A DNA stretch of 64,000 nt from Trema orientale (taxonomy: Eukaryota; Streptophyta; Magnoliopsida; Rosales; Cannabaceae): NCBI GenBank assembly GCA_002914845.1, contig JXTC01000045.1, positions 1,079,390 to 1,143,389 of the forward strand, written 5' to 3'. A program made the position numbers and the translations under genes. This document shows positions 1 through 11,929 of the stretch, piece after piece. Within the stretch, counting starts at the first letter, position 1; each line of letters opens with the position of its first letter. The notes below the pieces were generated by a model. It was not told the origin of the DNA, made no database searches, and was given only the letters and a program-made list of their open reading frames with translations.

Positions 1-617
1 TATACTTTAAAGATTTTGCTTATGTGGCAACTGTAAAAATATTAGTTAAATTTAGATGTGTGACATGACTTTGAGAGTTCGTTTGGAAACTTATGAATGA
101 TACCCTTTATTATTATGAGGCCTTTAGTAGACTCCTATGTGTGAAAACTTCCAAAGGAGTTTAATTATTTTAGATTTGATTAAGATTATAATTACAATTT
201 TTCTTTTTTCTTTTACTTAGTGTTAACCATTAATTATCTCATTATTTGTTATTGCCAGGGGTGTTAAAATTTTACTCAATCTAATCCAATCCAATTTGCA
301 TAAACTGTTCCAATCCAATCTCTGCAGAATGTTATATCTACATATGTGCATATTGAATTGGGTTGGAATAAATTTCTAAAATCCACACTTTTACGTAACT
401 AATCGATCCAATTAGCAGTTAAATTATACATGTTAAAGAGTTTTATATATTAAATAATTTATAGAGCTTATTTTATAATTCATATATTGTAAAATTTTCT
501 ATTAGCAATAGTTTAACATGAAAAATTTTATTATACCATCTGCCACAGGCTCAAATTTATGATAAAAATAAAAAATCCAAAAACAAAAAAGAAATCAACA
601 TAAAGTCAAGTTATATG
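1..617. repeat. Direct repeat, copy 1 (LTR-like or segmental)
   Basis: This stretch matches 1504-2125 closely over its whole length, including the run TATGTGGCAACTGTAAAAAT near the start and AAATCAACATAAAGTCAAGT near the end. Similarity stops abruptly at about 617 and 2125. The left edge lies outside the window, so the true length is unknown. Both copies carry, at the same relative place, a block of degenerate AATCCAATCC-like motifs that resembles a MITE. The spacing (about 1.5 kb, with unrelated sequence between) would suit two LTRs of a short non-coding element, but no TG...CA ends or target duplication can be verified. Confidence 0.7.
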
Positions 618-1503
618 CTGACCAGAACGAAGGGGAAGAACTCTTAATGTGGCGCAAGACCCGAACCTGTGAGGGTTTTGTTTTATCTTTTGATAGGCTG
701 CAATCACCAGTGGGCTCTGTGTTCCCTATTCCTTTGCTTTTTGAGCCTTTGGGTTAGGATTAGTAAAAACGACGTGTGTTAGGGTCTTTTTTTTGTTTAT
801 TTGCTTTTGCTCGGTCATTCCCCTAACACTATTTTTCTTTTTCTTTTTTTTGAAAGGAAAATATCAATTTTATTAAGAAACTACACACACATAGAAACTT
901 TTTGTTTTAAATTTTTAATACTAATAAATTTTTAAGTTAGGAATTTTCTTTTGGGAAAACTTTAGTGGCCAAATTTATAGCTGTTCTTAGTATACTTTTA
1001 AATCGTAATACTTTGTACCTGATTGATTATCTAAATGGTTCATAAAAATGTAATTTTGAAAAAAATTCACTTGATAAATACTATCAATTTGCTTATTAGT
1101 TATGAGAATGCGTTATAATTTTCTAAAATATATTATAAACAAAATTATGGGAAACTATGACATAAATGTTTCTCATCTTACGCGTAATTTGACAATTCTA
1201 TATATCATAATGTATCTGAGGCTCAACAAACAAGAAGATAAAGAAGGGTCAAGATATTTTCCAAACTTAATAGAGCAAGAAGGGAAATAGAAGATACAAG
1301 TACCACAACAGAATGTAGTCAAATTTCTATTTTAATTTCTTTTTTTTTTCTTCTCTCCTTTAGCTAGATAAAAAAGAAAAAAGAAAAAAGACATTGTATT
1401 TTTCCCCCCTAAATTACCGATTTTGAAGACTTTTTCCCTAAATTGCTATCATCCTTTGTACTATGTATTAGTTGCAAAATTGGTCCTTTTGATATATCAT
1501 ATG
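618..1503. other. Spacer between direct repeats; no gene
   Basis: AT-rich sequence with poly-T and poly-A tracts. The only ORF (62 codons at 1102-1290) has no recognisable domain. Nothing else is supported. Confidence 0.6.
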
Positions 1504-2125
1504 TATACTTTAAAGATTTTGCTTATGTGGCAACTGTAAAAATATTAGTTAGGTAAATTTAGATGTGTGACATGACTTTGAGAGTTCGTTTGGAAACTTA
1601 TGACTGATACCCTTTATCATTATGAGGCCTTTAGTAGACTCCTATGTGTGAAAACCTCCAAAGGAGTTTAATTATTTTATATTTGATTAAGATTATAATT
1701 ACGATTTTTCCTTTTTCTTTTACTTAGTGTTAACCATTAGTTATCTCATTATTTGTTATTGCCAAGGATGTTAAAATTTTACACGATCTACTACAGTCCA
1801 GTCTGCATAAACCATTCGAATCCAATCTCCGCAAAGTGTTATATCCACACATGTGTACATTAAATTGAGTTAGATTGAATTTCTAAAATCCACACTTTTA
1901 CGGGACCAATCGATCCAATTAGCAGTTAAATTATACATGTCAAAGAGTTTTATGTATTAAAAAATTTATATTGCTTATTTTATAGTTCGTATATTGTAAA
2001 ATTTTCAATTAGCAATAATTTAACATGTAAAATTTTATTATACCATCTGCCACACGCCCATATTTGTGCTAAAAATAAATAATAATAATAATAAAAAAGG
2101 AAATCAACATAAAGTCAAGTTATAA
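1504..2125. repeat. Direct repeat, copy 2
   Basis: Second copy of the repeat at 1-617, differing by scattered substitutions and a short (AAT)n expansion near 2077-2092. The level of divergence shows that the duplication is not recent. The sequence after 2125 is unrelated to the sequence after 617, so this is not a simple tandem array. Confidence 0.7.
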
Positions 2126-3033
2126 GCCTTGTTAATCAAGCCCGAGTAACAAGTACAAAGTAAGAAGCCCAGTTATTTTTGGACTTTAATAATTTATATC
2201 CAATCCTTTTGGAGATGTTTTTACTCGATTATCTATACACTCTTATTTTTAATTTGAATTCGTGACAATGGTTGTCTTTCATATTTAGTATATCATAATG
2301 TATTGACCAATTTTTTTTGAAAATTGATATATTTTTTTAAAAAAATGATTTATTTTTTGAAAAATTGATTTTTTTTTCAAAAATTAGTTTACTTTATAAA
2401 AATATATCAATTAAAAAAAAAGGTCACTTATCAACTTAAATTGTAAAATCGGCCTATCAAACATGTGTAAAAAATGACCATATTTTAAATTTATCTGAAA
2501 AAAGATAATTTCTTGTAATTACTCATTAATAAATAGGGGCTTTGTAGTACTAAAGATCCCTGGTTTCTTCATGTAATGACTGTTTGGTGCCAAAGCTAAA
2601 TAAATGTCTAAAAATATCTTGAATTAATCAGTTGGCGACAATAATTTCCTTTCTATAAAAACCTATTAACAGAGTAAAAAATTGGACATGAGAAAAGGCA
2701 AGTGATACGCATGTGATGGACCAGGCGTACTTGTAAACAAGTTTCTAATACCTCTTATTTCTTTCTAATAATCCTCAATTTTAACTAAAAAATACATTAT
2801 TGTCAAAACCTGGTTAATTAGGGACATTTTTTTAACATTTATATACTCTTACTGAACATTTTTATTCAACAAATGGAATTATCCTTTTCCAACTTAATAG
2901 GATATTATAAAGTACAAAATTTATTGACCCTATAACTCAAAATTGACCAAATTCCAAATGTGGTTTGGTTTTGTTTCTTTCAAAAGTTTTTTTTTTTCGC
3001 CGACCCAATCGAACTAAATAATTCACATATATG
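2126..3033. other. AT-rich intergenic; no gene
   Basis: No ORF or RNA gene is supported. The last 100 bases contain GGTTTGGTTTTG, which mirrors AACCAAACCAA at about 6374. The hAT element therefore seems to have landed inside an older, small inverted-repeat sequence. Confidence 0.55.
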
Positions 3034-3041
3034 GTCTGGTT

Positions 3042-6000
3042 CAGAGGCGGCTCAAGGGTAAGGCCATTAAGGCCATGGTCTAAGGCCTCCCTGAGTCAAG
3101 GCCCCAAAATTTACCTCTCATATATTAAATATAATTAATATTCTTTCTATTAATAGGCTAAGAATCAATGTGGTAATATTATTTTTTTTCAAATTCTCTA
3201 GAAGGCATTACAAGTTTACGTTTCCTGATTAAAGAGTCTATTAATACCACCATTTACTCAATATTTTAATTCTTTTTAAACAAATTGATATTCTCTAATT
3301 AAAGTAATTTTAAATAATAAGCAAGTACTCTATTGATTCATTTTTGTCAAAGAAAATTACGTTGTTGATTTTTTCTAATGATATTAAATATCAAATATAT
3401 TCACATTTTCTTATCTGTTAGCACCTTTTTAGACAAAATGTAAATGGTAAAATTCTATAAATACAAAACATTCAAAGTCGTTTTATTCTACCATTCATTT
3501 TCTATAATTTCTTCAGTATTCATCTGTGCTCTCTCTGCCACTGTATTTCTCAAAAGTCACGATAATAATTCCAGGTTCTATTATTTTTTTTCTTAGTTTA
3601 TTTGCATTTAGCATTGTAATTTCTACATATATATATAATTATTTTCGTTCTTGTATTGTTTATAATTCTAAATTATAGATTTTGCTTGTTTACTTTCGTA
3701 GAAATACGAATATGACTAGTAGAAAATACGAATCTGGATATGAGAAACTTAAGAAAAAAAGAAGATTAGAAAAATTACTTGAATCCCAAAAAGGAGCACT
3801 TGATAAGTTTCTAACAAGCAACAAAAAAGAAGTAAACACAAGTGAAGGTGCAAGTGAAGATATAGCAATTGAACAACCAATTTTGAGTAAATTAGACGAT
3901 AATAAAGAAATAAATAATGGAAATACTAGTGATGAAATATGCTATTTAACAATCCCTAATAAAGAGAGTCAGAAAAATATAGAATATGAAATAGATTAAG
4001 AAACCGAAGATAATAACAATATACTTGATCATGATCATTTTCCTTCAAATATTTATGATCCAGGAAGATGGAAAAATATTGATACTAAGTTAAGAGATTT
4101 ATTAGTAGAAAAAGGTCCAATTAGAGAAAGTAATATAAATTTTCCAAAAGATGAGAATTCAAGGCATTTCTCTAATATTCATTACACTAGAAAATTATCT
4201 AATGGAGAAAAATATGATAGAAAATGGTTGGTATATTCAAAAGATTTTGATAAAATATTTTGTTTATGTTGTAAGTTATTTAACTCAAAATATAGCACAA
4301 GTCAATTGGGTAATGAGGGAACTAAAGATTGGAGAAATCTTAGTAGTAAGCTTAAAAATCATGAAACGAGCAATGAGCATATAACTAATATGAATGTTTG
4401 GGTTGACATAGAATTAAGATTGTTACAGAATAAGACAATCGACAAAAGTGTCCAAGAAAAAATTAATAAAGAAAAAGAACATTGGAAAAACGTTTTAATA
4501 AGAATTATTGCTGTTGTAAAGAATCTAGCTAAAAATAATTTGGCATTTCGTGGAAAGAAAGAAAAGATTTATCAAGATAACAATGGGAATTTTTTGAGTC
4601 TAATTGAGATGATTGCTGAATTTGATCCAATAATACAAGAACATATTCGACGTATAAAAAATGGTGAAGTTCATAACCATTATCTTGGACATAATATACA
4701 AAATGAGTTGATTCAAATTTTAGCATTTGAAGTTAAAAATACAATTATTAAAAAAATTAAAGATGCAAAATATTTTTCAATCATACTTGATTGTACTCCA
4801 GATGCAAGCCATCAAGAACAAATGTCCATGGTCTTAAGATGTGTTGATATTTCAATGAGTCCAATTGAAATAAAAGAATATTTCTTAGAATTTCTTTCTG
4901 CGGATGATACTTCTGGAAAAAGCCTCTTCAATGAACTTATATATGCAATAAAAAAAATTGAACTTGATATTAATGATGTTAGAGGACAAGGATATGATAA
5001 TGGATCTAACATGAAAGGAAAACATCAAGGTGTACAAAAAAGACTATTGGAAATAAATTCTAGAGCATTTTATACACTATGTGGTTGTCATAACCTTAAT
5101 TTGGTACTTTGTGATGTTGCTACTTCTTGTCCTAAAGCTTTTTCTTTTTTTGGGGTATTACAATGCATATATACATTATTCTCTTCTTCACCAAAACGTT
5201 GGAAAACATTACAAACTAATATGGTTAACTTAACTATCAAATCATTATCACAAACACGTTGGGAAAGTCGTATTGAAAGTGTTAAGGCAATTAGATTTCA
5301 AGCTCTAAAAATAAGAGATGCTTTGCTTGAATTAACTGAGACTAGTGAAGATCCTAAGATAAAAAGTGAAGCTAAATGTCTAGCATCCTATGAATTAGAG
5401 AGTTTTGAATTTTTGTTGTGTATGACTATTTGGTATGATATATTATTTGCTGTTAATTCAGTTAGTAAGAGCTTACAGAATGATAATATGCAAATCGATG
5501 TTGCTATACATCAATTAAAAGGTCTCATTTCTTTTTTCGAAAAATATAGAGAAAATGGATTTACCACTGCTATGATTTCAACAAAAGAGATTGCAAATGA
5601 AATGGAAATAGAACCTAAATTTCAAGAAAAACGTAAAATTCGTAGAAAAAAACAATTTGATGAGAGTAATGGTGAAGAAACAACACAATCTGTGGAAGAG
5701 TCATTTAGAATTAATTATTTTATTTACATAGTAGATCAAGCTATTATTTCACTTAAGAGTAGATTTGAACAATTTCAAGTATATGAAAATATTTTTGGAT
5801 TTTTATTTGATTTAAAAAAATTAAAGTCTTTAGATGAAGATACTCTAAAAAAATATTGTCTTAATCTTGAAAATATTTTAAAACAAGGTGAATTTTCTGA
5901 TATTGATGGTTTGGATTTATTCTCAGAATTGAGAGTGTTAAGAGAAGTTATTCAAAATGAAAAAAATAACCCAATAAATACGCTTAATTACATAAAAAAA

Positions 6001-6344
6001 GTTGATTCTTTTCCAAATGCATACATTGCCGATAGGATATTATTGACAATTCCGATAACTGTTGCTTCTGCAGAAAGAAGTTTTTCGAAATTAAAATTAA
6101 TAAAGTCTTACTTGCGGTCTACAATGTCACAAGAAAGATTAACTGGATTAGCTATATTGTCAATAGAAAAAGATATTTTAGAAAATCTAGAATATAAAGA
6201 TTTAATTAATAATTTTGCATCTTAAAAAGCAAGAAAAATAAACTTTAAATAGAGTAATGTATATATATATATATATATTTATATGTTTAAAAGGCCTATT
6301 TTACGATTCTGCCTAAGGCCTCCAAACTTATCGAGCCGCCCCTG
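3042..6344 (+). mobile_element. Complete hAT-superfamily transposon, 3303 bp
   Basis: The left end reads CAGAGGCGGCTC and the right end is its inverse with one mismatch (GAGCCGCCCCTG), giving a 12-bp terminal inverted repeat. The element is flanked by a perfect 8-bp target duplication, GTCTGGTT, at 3034-3041 and 6345-6352; eight bases is the hAT standard. The motif AAGGCC recurs several times just inside both ends and may be the transposase-binding subterminal repeat. The interior encodes one transposase reading frame on the plus strand. A perfect target duplication argues for a fairly young insertion. Confidence 0.93.
3712..6225 (+). pseudogene. hAT transposase (TTF zinc finger / DUF4371 / hAT dimerisation type), one in-frame stop
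   Basis: From the ATG at 3712 the frame runs to the stop at 6225 (838 codons including the final stop) and is broken only by TAA at 3997-3999. The same frame resumes directly with coherent protein, so this is a nonsense change rather than a frameshift. The N-terminus has the lysine-rich start and the QKGALDKF motif usual in this family. The segment FCLCCKLF follows, with a downstream His pair (LKNHETSNEH), consistent with a TTF-type zinc finger. The catalytic region shows ILDCTPDASH and GYDNGSNMKG, with candidate acidic residues of the hAT DDE fold, and the C-terminus has the dimerisation signature ASAERSFSKLK. The family resembles proteins annotated as zinc finger MYM-type 1-like. The 5' leader has a plausible intron ending TTTCGTAG just before the ATG. 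Sequence after the stop has no nearby in-frame ATG, so a truncated re-initiated product is unlikely to keep the zinc finger. Confidence 0.9.
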
Positions 6345-6352
6345 GTCTGGTT

Positions 6353-6889
6353 AATGGTTTTGACTTTCAATCTAACCAAACCAATCTTGAACATCCATAA
6401 TTAATAAAATATATAATTTATAAAACATATCAAATATATAGAAAGCTATATATATGAGTGATAAAACTAAAATACAAAAAGGGGAATGAGAAAAGAAGCA
6501 TATCTAACTACGAAGGGAGATACAACATTGAGGAGACCATTTGAGGGAAAGGGGAATAATTGAGTACAAAAGGGAAAAAAAAAAGGTGGATAAAGATTGG
6601 GGAAGACAAATGAGCAAAAATTTCAATAAAGACAATCGAGAATTCCACATGTAGATTGATATTGGACTGAATATAATAAGGATATCCTTTTCTATTTTTT
6701 TTTTAATGGTCCACTTTCGTCTCTTAACAAATATAGGGGTAAAAAAAAGTTAGTGAAAAGAAAAATATGGTGGCAATAGAATCATAAACCTTGTACCCCA
6801 ATATAAACCCATTAAGAAATACATATAGTGTGAAATCAATTAAAGAGATAATTAATTAATTTATTGAAAGTAAAATAAGGATAATTTTT
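6353..6889. other. Intergenic between hAT and gypsy elements; no gene
   Basis: AT-rich sequence without a supported ORF. It begins with the right half of the small repeat that the hAT element split. Confidence 0.5.
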
Positions 6890-9147
6890 TTTACTTATTA
6901 TTTAAGTCGTCAATGAACACAACCACGAAACGATCTAAAAATAGCCTAAAAATCTGATTCATGAGATCCATAAAAACTACAGGAGTATTCAACAGACCAA
7001 ATAGCATCACCAAAAACTTAAAGTGACCATAACGGGTTCTGAATATCATCTTGGGTATATCATCCTCTCTTATCTTCAACTGATGATAACTGGATCTCAA
7101 ATCAATCTTAGAGAAGAATTTTGAACCATCGAGTTGATCAAACAACTCGTCTATCTTTGGCAAAGGGTACATGTTCTTCGCAGTCAACTGATTCAACTTC
7201 ATGTAGTACACACAAAGTCTTAACAAACCATCAGCTTTCTTCGCAAACAAGATAGGAGCACCCCAAGGAAAAGTGCTACTGCGAATGAAGTCTTTGGAAA
7301 TCAGATCATCTAACTATTCTATCAATTCTTCCATCTCTGCAGACACTATGCGATATACTGGAATAGAAACTAGCTGAGCTGCAGGAACTAATTCGATACA
7401 GAACTCAATCTTCCTATCTGGTGGTAACCCAGGTAAGCTTCAGGAAACACCTTTGAATACTCACTTACTACCGGAATCCATAGCTCTTGATCGTCTGTCC
7501 TCGTCTTGCTTCGAGTCTCTTCCTTCCACTCATGCACGTTTTCAAAATAAGACTTGGCTTCAACAGACTCATTCTAGCTTGATAGATAATGGGATGCTCA
7601 TCACTAGGAAAAAAAGTCACCTGCTTCGTATGATAGTCCACAACAGCTCGGTATTTAGACAACCAATCCATACTAAGTATCACGTTATATTGTCCTATCA
7701 GTAACACAATCAAATTAGTAAGCAACTTTCTATCACCAATCACAATACGATAAGATTTACACACACTAGACACATCGACTACTCCTCCTATAGGTGTACC
7801 CAACGTCAATACATAATACAAATCAGAAATTCCAACCCCAATAGTTAAACAAACAACAAGGATATGAATGAATGAGATGCACTAGTATCAAACAAAATAT
7901 ATGCCCAAGAGTGTGAAATAAGGATCATACCGTCAACAACACCTCGGCCGGTACGATCATGAGTTTCGTTAGCTCTAGCAAAAGTATAAGCTTGACCAGT
8001 CACCTTACCTTTTCCCTTGTTGCCTCTCCTCTGACCAAGATAGTTACTGCTGGATCATGGACCACCACGTCCACCTTGACTCCTTGAAGCCTGAGGAGTC
8101 TAAAAATTCATAATGTAACCCTAGGGGCAGTATTAATGCTGACAAGACTGAGGGGAAGTAAAAGTTTGCGAAATATCCTGTGACTGTTGCAGCCTTGTCT
8201 AAGTGTTCTTATAAGAAACAGAACCTGACTGGCTCCTCTGCGGTCTTCCTGAGAAAGAGAAGATTTCTGCAGACGATTGGGACACTCCTTCTTCCGATGG
8301 TCTGGCTGGCCACAAGAAAAACATCCTCCATGAAGACTACCTCTACCACTCCTCGAAGAACCACTACTGTTCAAGCTACCACCGTTCAGAGTATCCTAGG
8401 CTGACCATTACCCTTGATTCCTTCTGGTGACTTTTTGTCGTTACCTCTACGTTGGTTCTTTATGAAATCCAATCCCTCTTCGATGGCTTCTGTCTGCTGG
8501 GCAGCTATTGCAAGTTCAGGAAGAGTATAGAAAGTCTGAATGCTAATCCTATTGAAAATATTCTGATTCAAATGACTCTGGAACTTGGCAACTCGGTACT
8601 TCTCACTAGTACTCGGTCCAAGGGCAACACTAGCCATCTCAGTGAACTCTATTAGATACTCATTCACCGTTCTGTTACTTTGGATCAAAGTCCCAAACTG
8701 GTTCATAACTGCATCTTGTTAGTCCTCATTGGCATGCTGGGCCTTGAAAATCTATTCAAAGTCCTCCTAAGTCAGATCTACCACATCTTACATCTATTCC
8801 ATTGTCTCCCACCAGCGAATGGCACTCGTCATTAGACGGGTAATGGAAAACACCACCTAAAACTCTACTGGAGTACCAAGGACTCGAAAGTACCTCTCCA
8901 TCTCATGCAACAAAGCAATTGCCGTGAGAGGCTCTGGTCTTCCGTCAAACTACTCTGGCTGGAGACACATGAACCGTTGGATATGATCAGACTGATCTAA
9001 CTGATGTTCCGTTGGAACTAGAGGCTGATAGTCTAGATTGCTCATCTGGACAAATGTCTGCTGTATTGCCTCAATCAGAGGAGTGAAATCCAGACGATAA
9101 GGAGGTTCGGCACCTGGCTAGTGCCTCAGAACTCTTCTTGGAGGCAT
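6890..9147 (-). pseudogene. gag-pol remnant of gypsy element (gag, zinc knuckle, protease, partial RT)
   Basis: Gag begins with ATG at 9147 and meets a stop at codon 10; more stops follow. A recognisable gag core lies at 8386-8706. The zinc knuckle CFSCGQPDHRKKEC (a CX2CX4HX4C pattern) is at about 8280-8330. The protease site, at about 7880-7900, reads DTSAS where active enzymes have DTGAS, so the catalytic-loop glycine is lost; the downstream VILSMDWLSKY block is at 7468-7821. The RT at 6891-7250 has [13 protein letters not shown] and ends just after FIDD, where the YXDD-box equivalent (FIDD) is followed by unrelated residues. This is a dead copy, described only as a relic. Confidence 0.88.
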
Positions 9148-9261
9148 ACTTAAAAGTCTGAAATAATATGCCAAATAGTTAGTGAGATAATAATGCACGA
9201 TTGTTATAAAAATAACTCCAATCTAGTTTAATGGTGATACGTCTGAGCCATTAAACTCAAA

Positions 9262-9273
9262 GCTTTGATACCA
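9262..9273 (-). other. Primer-binding site (initiator-Met tRNA type)
   Basis: The minus strand reads TGGTATCAAAGC, one mismatch from the usual plant tRNA-iMet primer site TGGTATCAGAGC. It sits eight bases inside the LTR end at 9281, as expected for a retrotransposon. Confidence 0.85.
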
Positions 9274-9280
9274 CAATTTT

Positions 9281-11463
9281 TGTCACGACCCAAAACCCAG
9301 GCCAGTGACAGAAGGAGAATTTCATTAAGATAGAAAATTCCTTAATTTATTTTAAAAAGTCAAAAAAGTTTCAATTTTATATAACATTCCATTTAAATAA
9401 CATATTTGGAATCTCATCCAGTGAACCAATTCAATAATTTGTATACACCATTAAATATAAATCGAATAATAATTGAAAAATATAATGCAAATTTAAGTTT
9501 AAGCATCATCATCATCCACAACAAGTATCAACTACCAAAATGGCATACATAAGTTTATAAACATAATAGAAAGTGGTAATCTTGGTTCAATGCTAATGCA
9601 AAATCCAAATAATCCAAACACCACAACAACAAGCTTCTAGCATTATCAAGACAATGAATTATAATCAAAGATAACCTCTTAATCCTCTTGATCACCAATA
9701 TCGCACTGAACACCACCTGAGGAAGGAAGGCAGGGGAAATAAGCATAAAATGTCTAGTAAGAAAACAGTTATCTCAATAGAAAATATTTTAGTGATGGAA
9801 AGTTCATGCATAGTTAGTTTAATTCAAAACATACATATATATAAAATCCAAACCGACAATCTATATATATAAATATATTAAATATATATAAAGCAGTATA
9901 ATCAAAACCATTCAATTCATATGCATATGACACAAATCAACCCATACCTATGAGCTCACATCCTCTCATCTGTGAAAACTCAGGATGATGGTACTAAGTG
10001 TACTTAATAGCTTGCCTGACACCTAAGCCCATACCCAAAAGATATACTCATGTGTCGCATACCAAACCTGAAAGAGCAACCGAATTACCTACACCTGCAA
10101 AATGGGGAGGTAATCAGAAGAAATTAACCCTGCACGGGTTTACGTAGTCTACACCGATGGTGGGGTATGCAATGCCACACTGTAAACCCACGATGCTAAC
10201 ATGGTGCTCATGTATGATCTTATGACACATACACTATAGAACTGAAGTGTGGAAACTATTGTGCTCTGGTTTTTCAATAAAATATGCATATTAGGTTTTA
10301 TAGAAAAATGAGCAGCATAATGACCCTATTTTTAATATACCCAAAAATAACCTGCACTCAAAAAATTTTCAGAGCAATACAATATATATCATACAATCAA
10401 ATTCTATCACAGATATTCAAATAGTTCTAAAATTACATTTGTCATCATATGTTACGGAAAATAAATTTTATTCAAAAATGATATAAAACAGAGGTAACCG
10501 AATCCCTACCTCACTAGAATAGCGATACCACGCTATTGGATCCTCATGGTGTCGTTAGACGATCGCTCGGAGGGTCGAGAACTAATTCCAAGCCCTCGAT
10601 CGTTCTCTTGTAAAAAATCAACTTCTCAACGAAGCTTCAAATCCACAAAGGGACCTCTTCACTAAAGTTCTACCACTCAAAATAGCTAGGCTAGACACAT
10701 AACTCGTCCAATTAAGGTCCGGACTGAAACCGGACTGGTGGCATGCAAAACGAGGTAAATCTTAGCTGTCCAATTTCGTTTTTTGTACCCGTCACCAAAC
10801 ATAGTCAATATATATCAAATTTCTCCACTTTCCAAGTACATTCTAAAAATGATATTAGAAATATAATCTAACGGCCGGAGCAAAAAGTCAAACTTCAAGC
10901 TTAAACAACCCAAAAATGGCAACTTTCAAATCGGACGAAATGGGATCGTGAAATATATACCTTGATGATCCTCTTGACGAGATGAATCCAACGAGCCCAA
11001 GAACACGAGCTTAAACAGCCCGAAACGACACTGGAAAATCAAACTTCCTCATGGCCAACAATGGCATTTTCTAGCGAAGGCCGCTCGGCGGCAACGTGGC
11101 TCCCTGGCAGCACGGAGAAGCTCCGACGGTCGGTTGGCGGGCTGGACAACGGCATGGCGAGCTGCGGCAGCTTCAGTCTCCTTTGGCCGAAACGAGAGAG
11201 AGTAGAGTGAGAGAGATGGCGTCGAGAGGGAGAGAGAGAGAGAGAAAAAAAATGAGGGTCATGTGGCCTTAGTAATGGAGACTGTACAATTTAAAAAAAT
11301 TGCACTATAGTCCCATATTTTTTAAGATCCTTTCACTTTAGTCCCTCAAAATATTGCAATTTAGTCCTCATTTTTTAAGACTTTTGCAACTTAGCCCCTC
11401 TATTGTTTAATTCGAGAATTAACAAAATGACCACTTTGCCCTTTAAAAGTCTGGGATTTTACA
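9281..11463 (-). repeat. 5' LTR of the gypsy element, about 2.18 kb
   Basis: On the minus strand it starts TGTAAAATCCCAG (at 11463) and ends GGGTCGTGACA (at 9281), the TG...CA ends of an LTR. Its inner end adjoins the primer-binding site. It contains a GA-rich tract near 11180-11250. The ORF at 9555-9746 has no domain and is judged spurious. The partner LTR is absent from the window. Confidence 0.85.
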
Positions 11464-11559
11464 AAGGCAGAGCATCCTGATGACAACCATGCCATGTTCA
11501 ATGATATTGTCAATGGACAATTAAAAGTCACTAGAGCGTTTGGTGTTAGGTTCTTGAAG
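11464..11559 (+). pseudogene. PP2C-type protein phosphatase exon fragment
   Basis: Reading plus strand from 11464 gives 32 uninterrupted codons including AEHPDDNHAMFND, GQLKVTRAFG and RFLK. This is the conserved EHPDD...V.GxLKVTRAFG.GFLK segment of plant PP2C phosphatases of the PP2C38/POL-like group. The frame begins at the base immediately after the gypsy LTR, so the retrotransposon appears to have inserted into this exon. No other PP2C exon is visible, and the missing half was probably lost with the 3' half of the element. The reading frame stays open beyond 11559 only briefly, without family similarity. Confidence 0.75.
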
Positions 11560-11929
11560 AGGGTCATCCATTTTTTGCCACTTTTAGATCTAGTTTAAGT
11601 TATGTTTTTGGATATAAGACTGAGGAGTTTTTCAATTTTTTTCCCATTATAATTTTCTACGTACTGATAATTTAGTCGATTAACCATTATACACACAAGT
11701 TGTCTGATTGATCAAAGGAGCAGACGAGTTTTTCACTCAACAAGTTGATCTTAGTTTTGTAATAGTTTTGGTCATACAGTCATATGAAGCAAAATGAACT
11801 ACACAAACGCATATAAGATTTGCTTACGGTAATGCTGTAGTACGCAAGCGCATATAAAAACCCTAAAGCATACCTAATAAAATATAAATATCATAATATA
11901 GGAGGGATTGATGTCCTGGTTTCTAATAT
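11560..11929. other. Intergenic; no gene
   Basis: Possible former intron of the PP2C gene, but nothing distinctive. No ORF. Confidence 0.4.

Larger units (their letters stand above)
6890..11463 (-). mobile_element. Degenerate Ty3/gypsy LTR retrotransposon, 5' part only
   Basis: On the minus strand the order is 5' LTR (11463 to 9281), primer-binding site, gag, zinc knuckle, protease and reverse transcriptase. Gag followed by protease then RT is shared by LTR families, but the RT signature and the zinc-knuckle gag are of Ty3/gypsy type. The element stops inside RT at about 6890; RNase H, integrase and the 3' LTR are missing, so a deletion removed the 3' half together with the partner target duplication. 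Many in-frame stops make it non-functional. Confidence 0.88.

Noticed and set aside
3682..3999. Separate 105-codon gene in front of the hAT transposase
   Set aside because: It is in the same frame as the downstream 665-codon stretch and is its N-terminal part, cut off by one TAA; the apparent TTG start is not needed because ATG 3712 fits the family.
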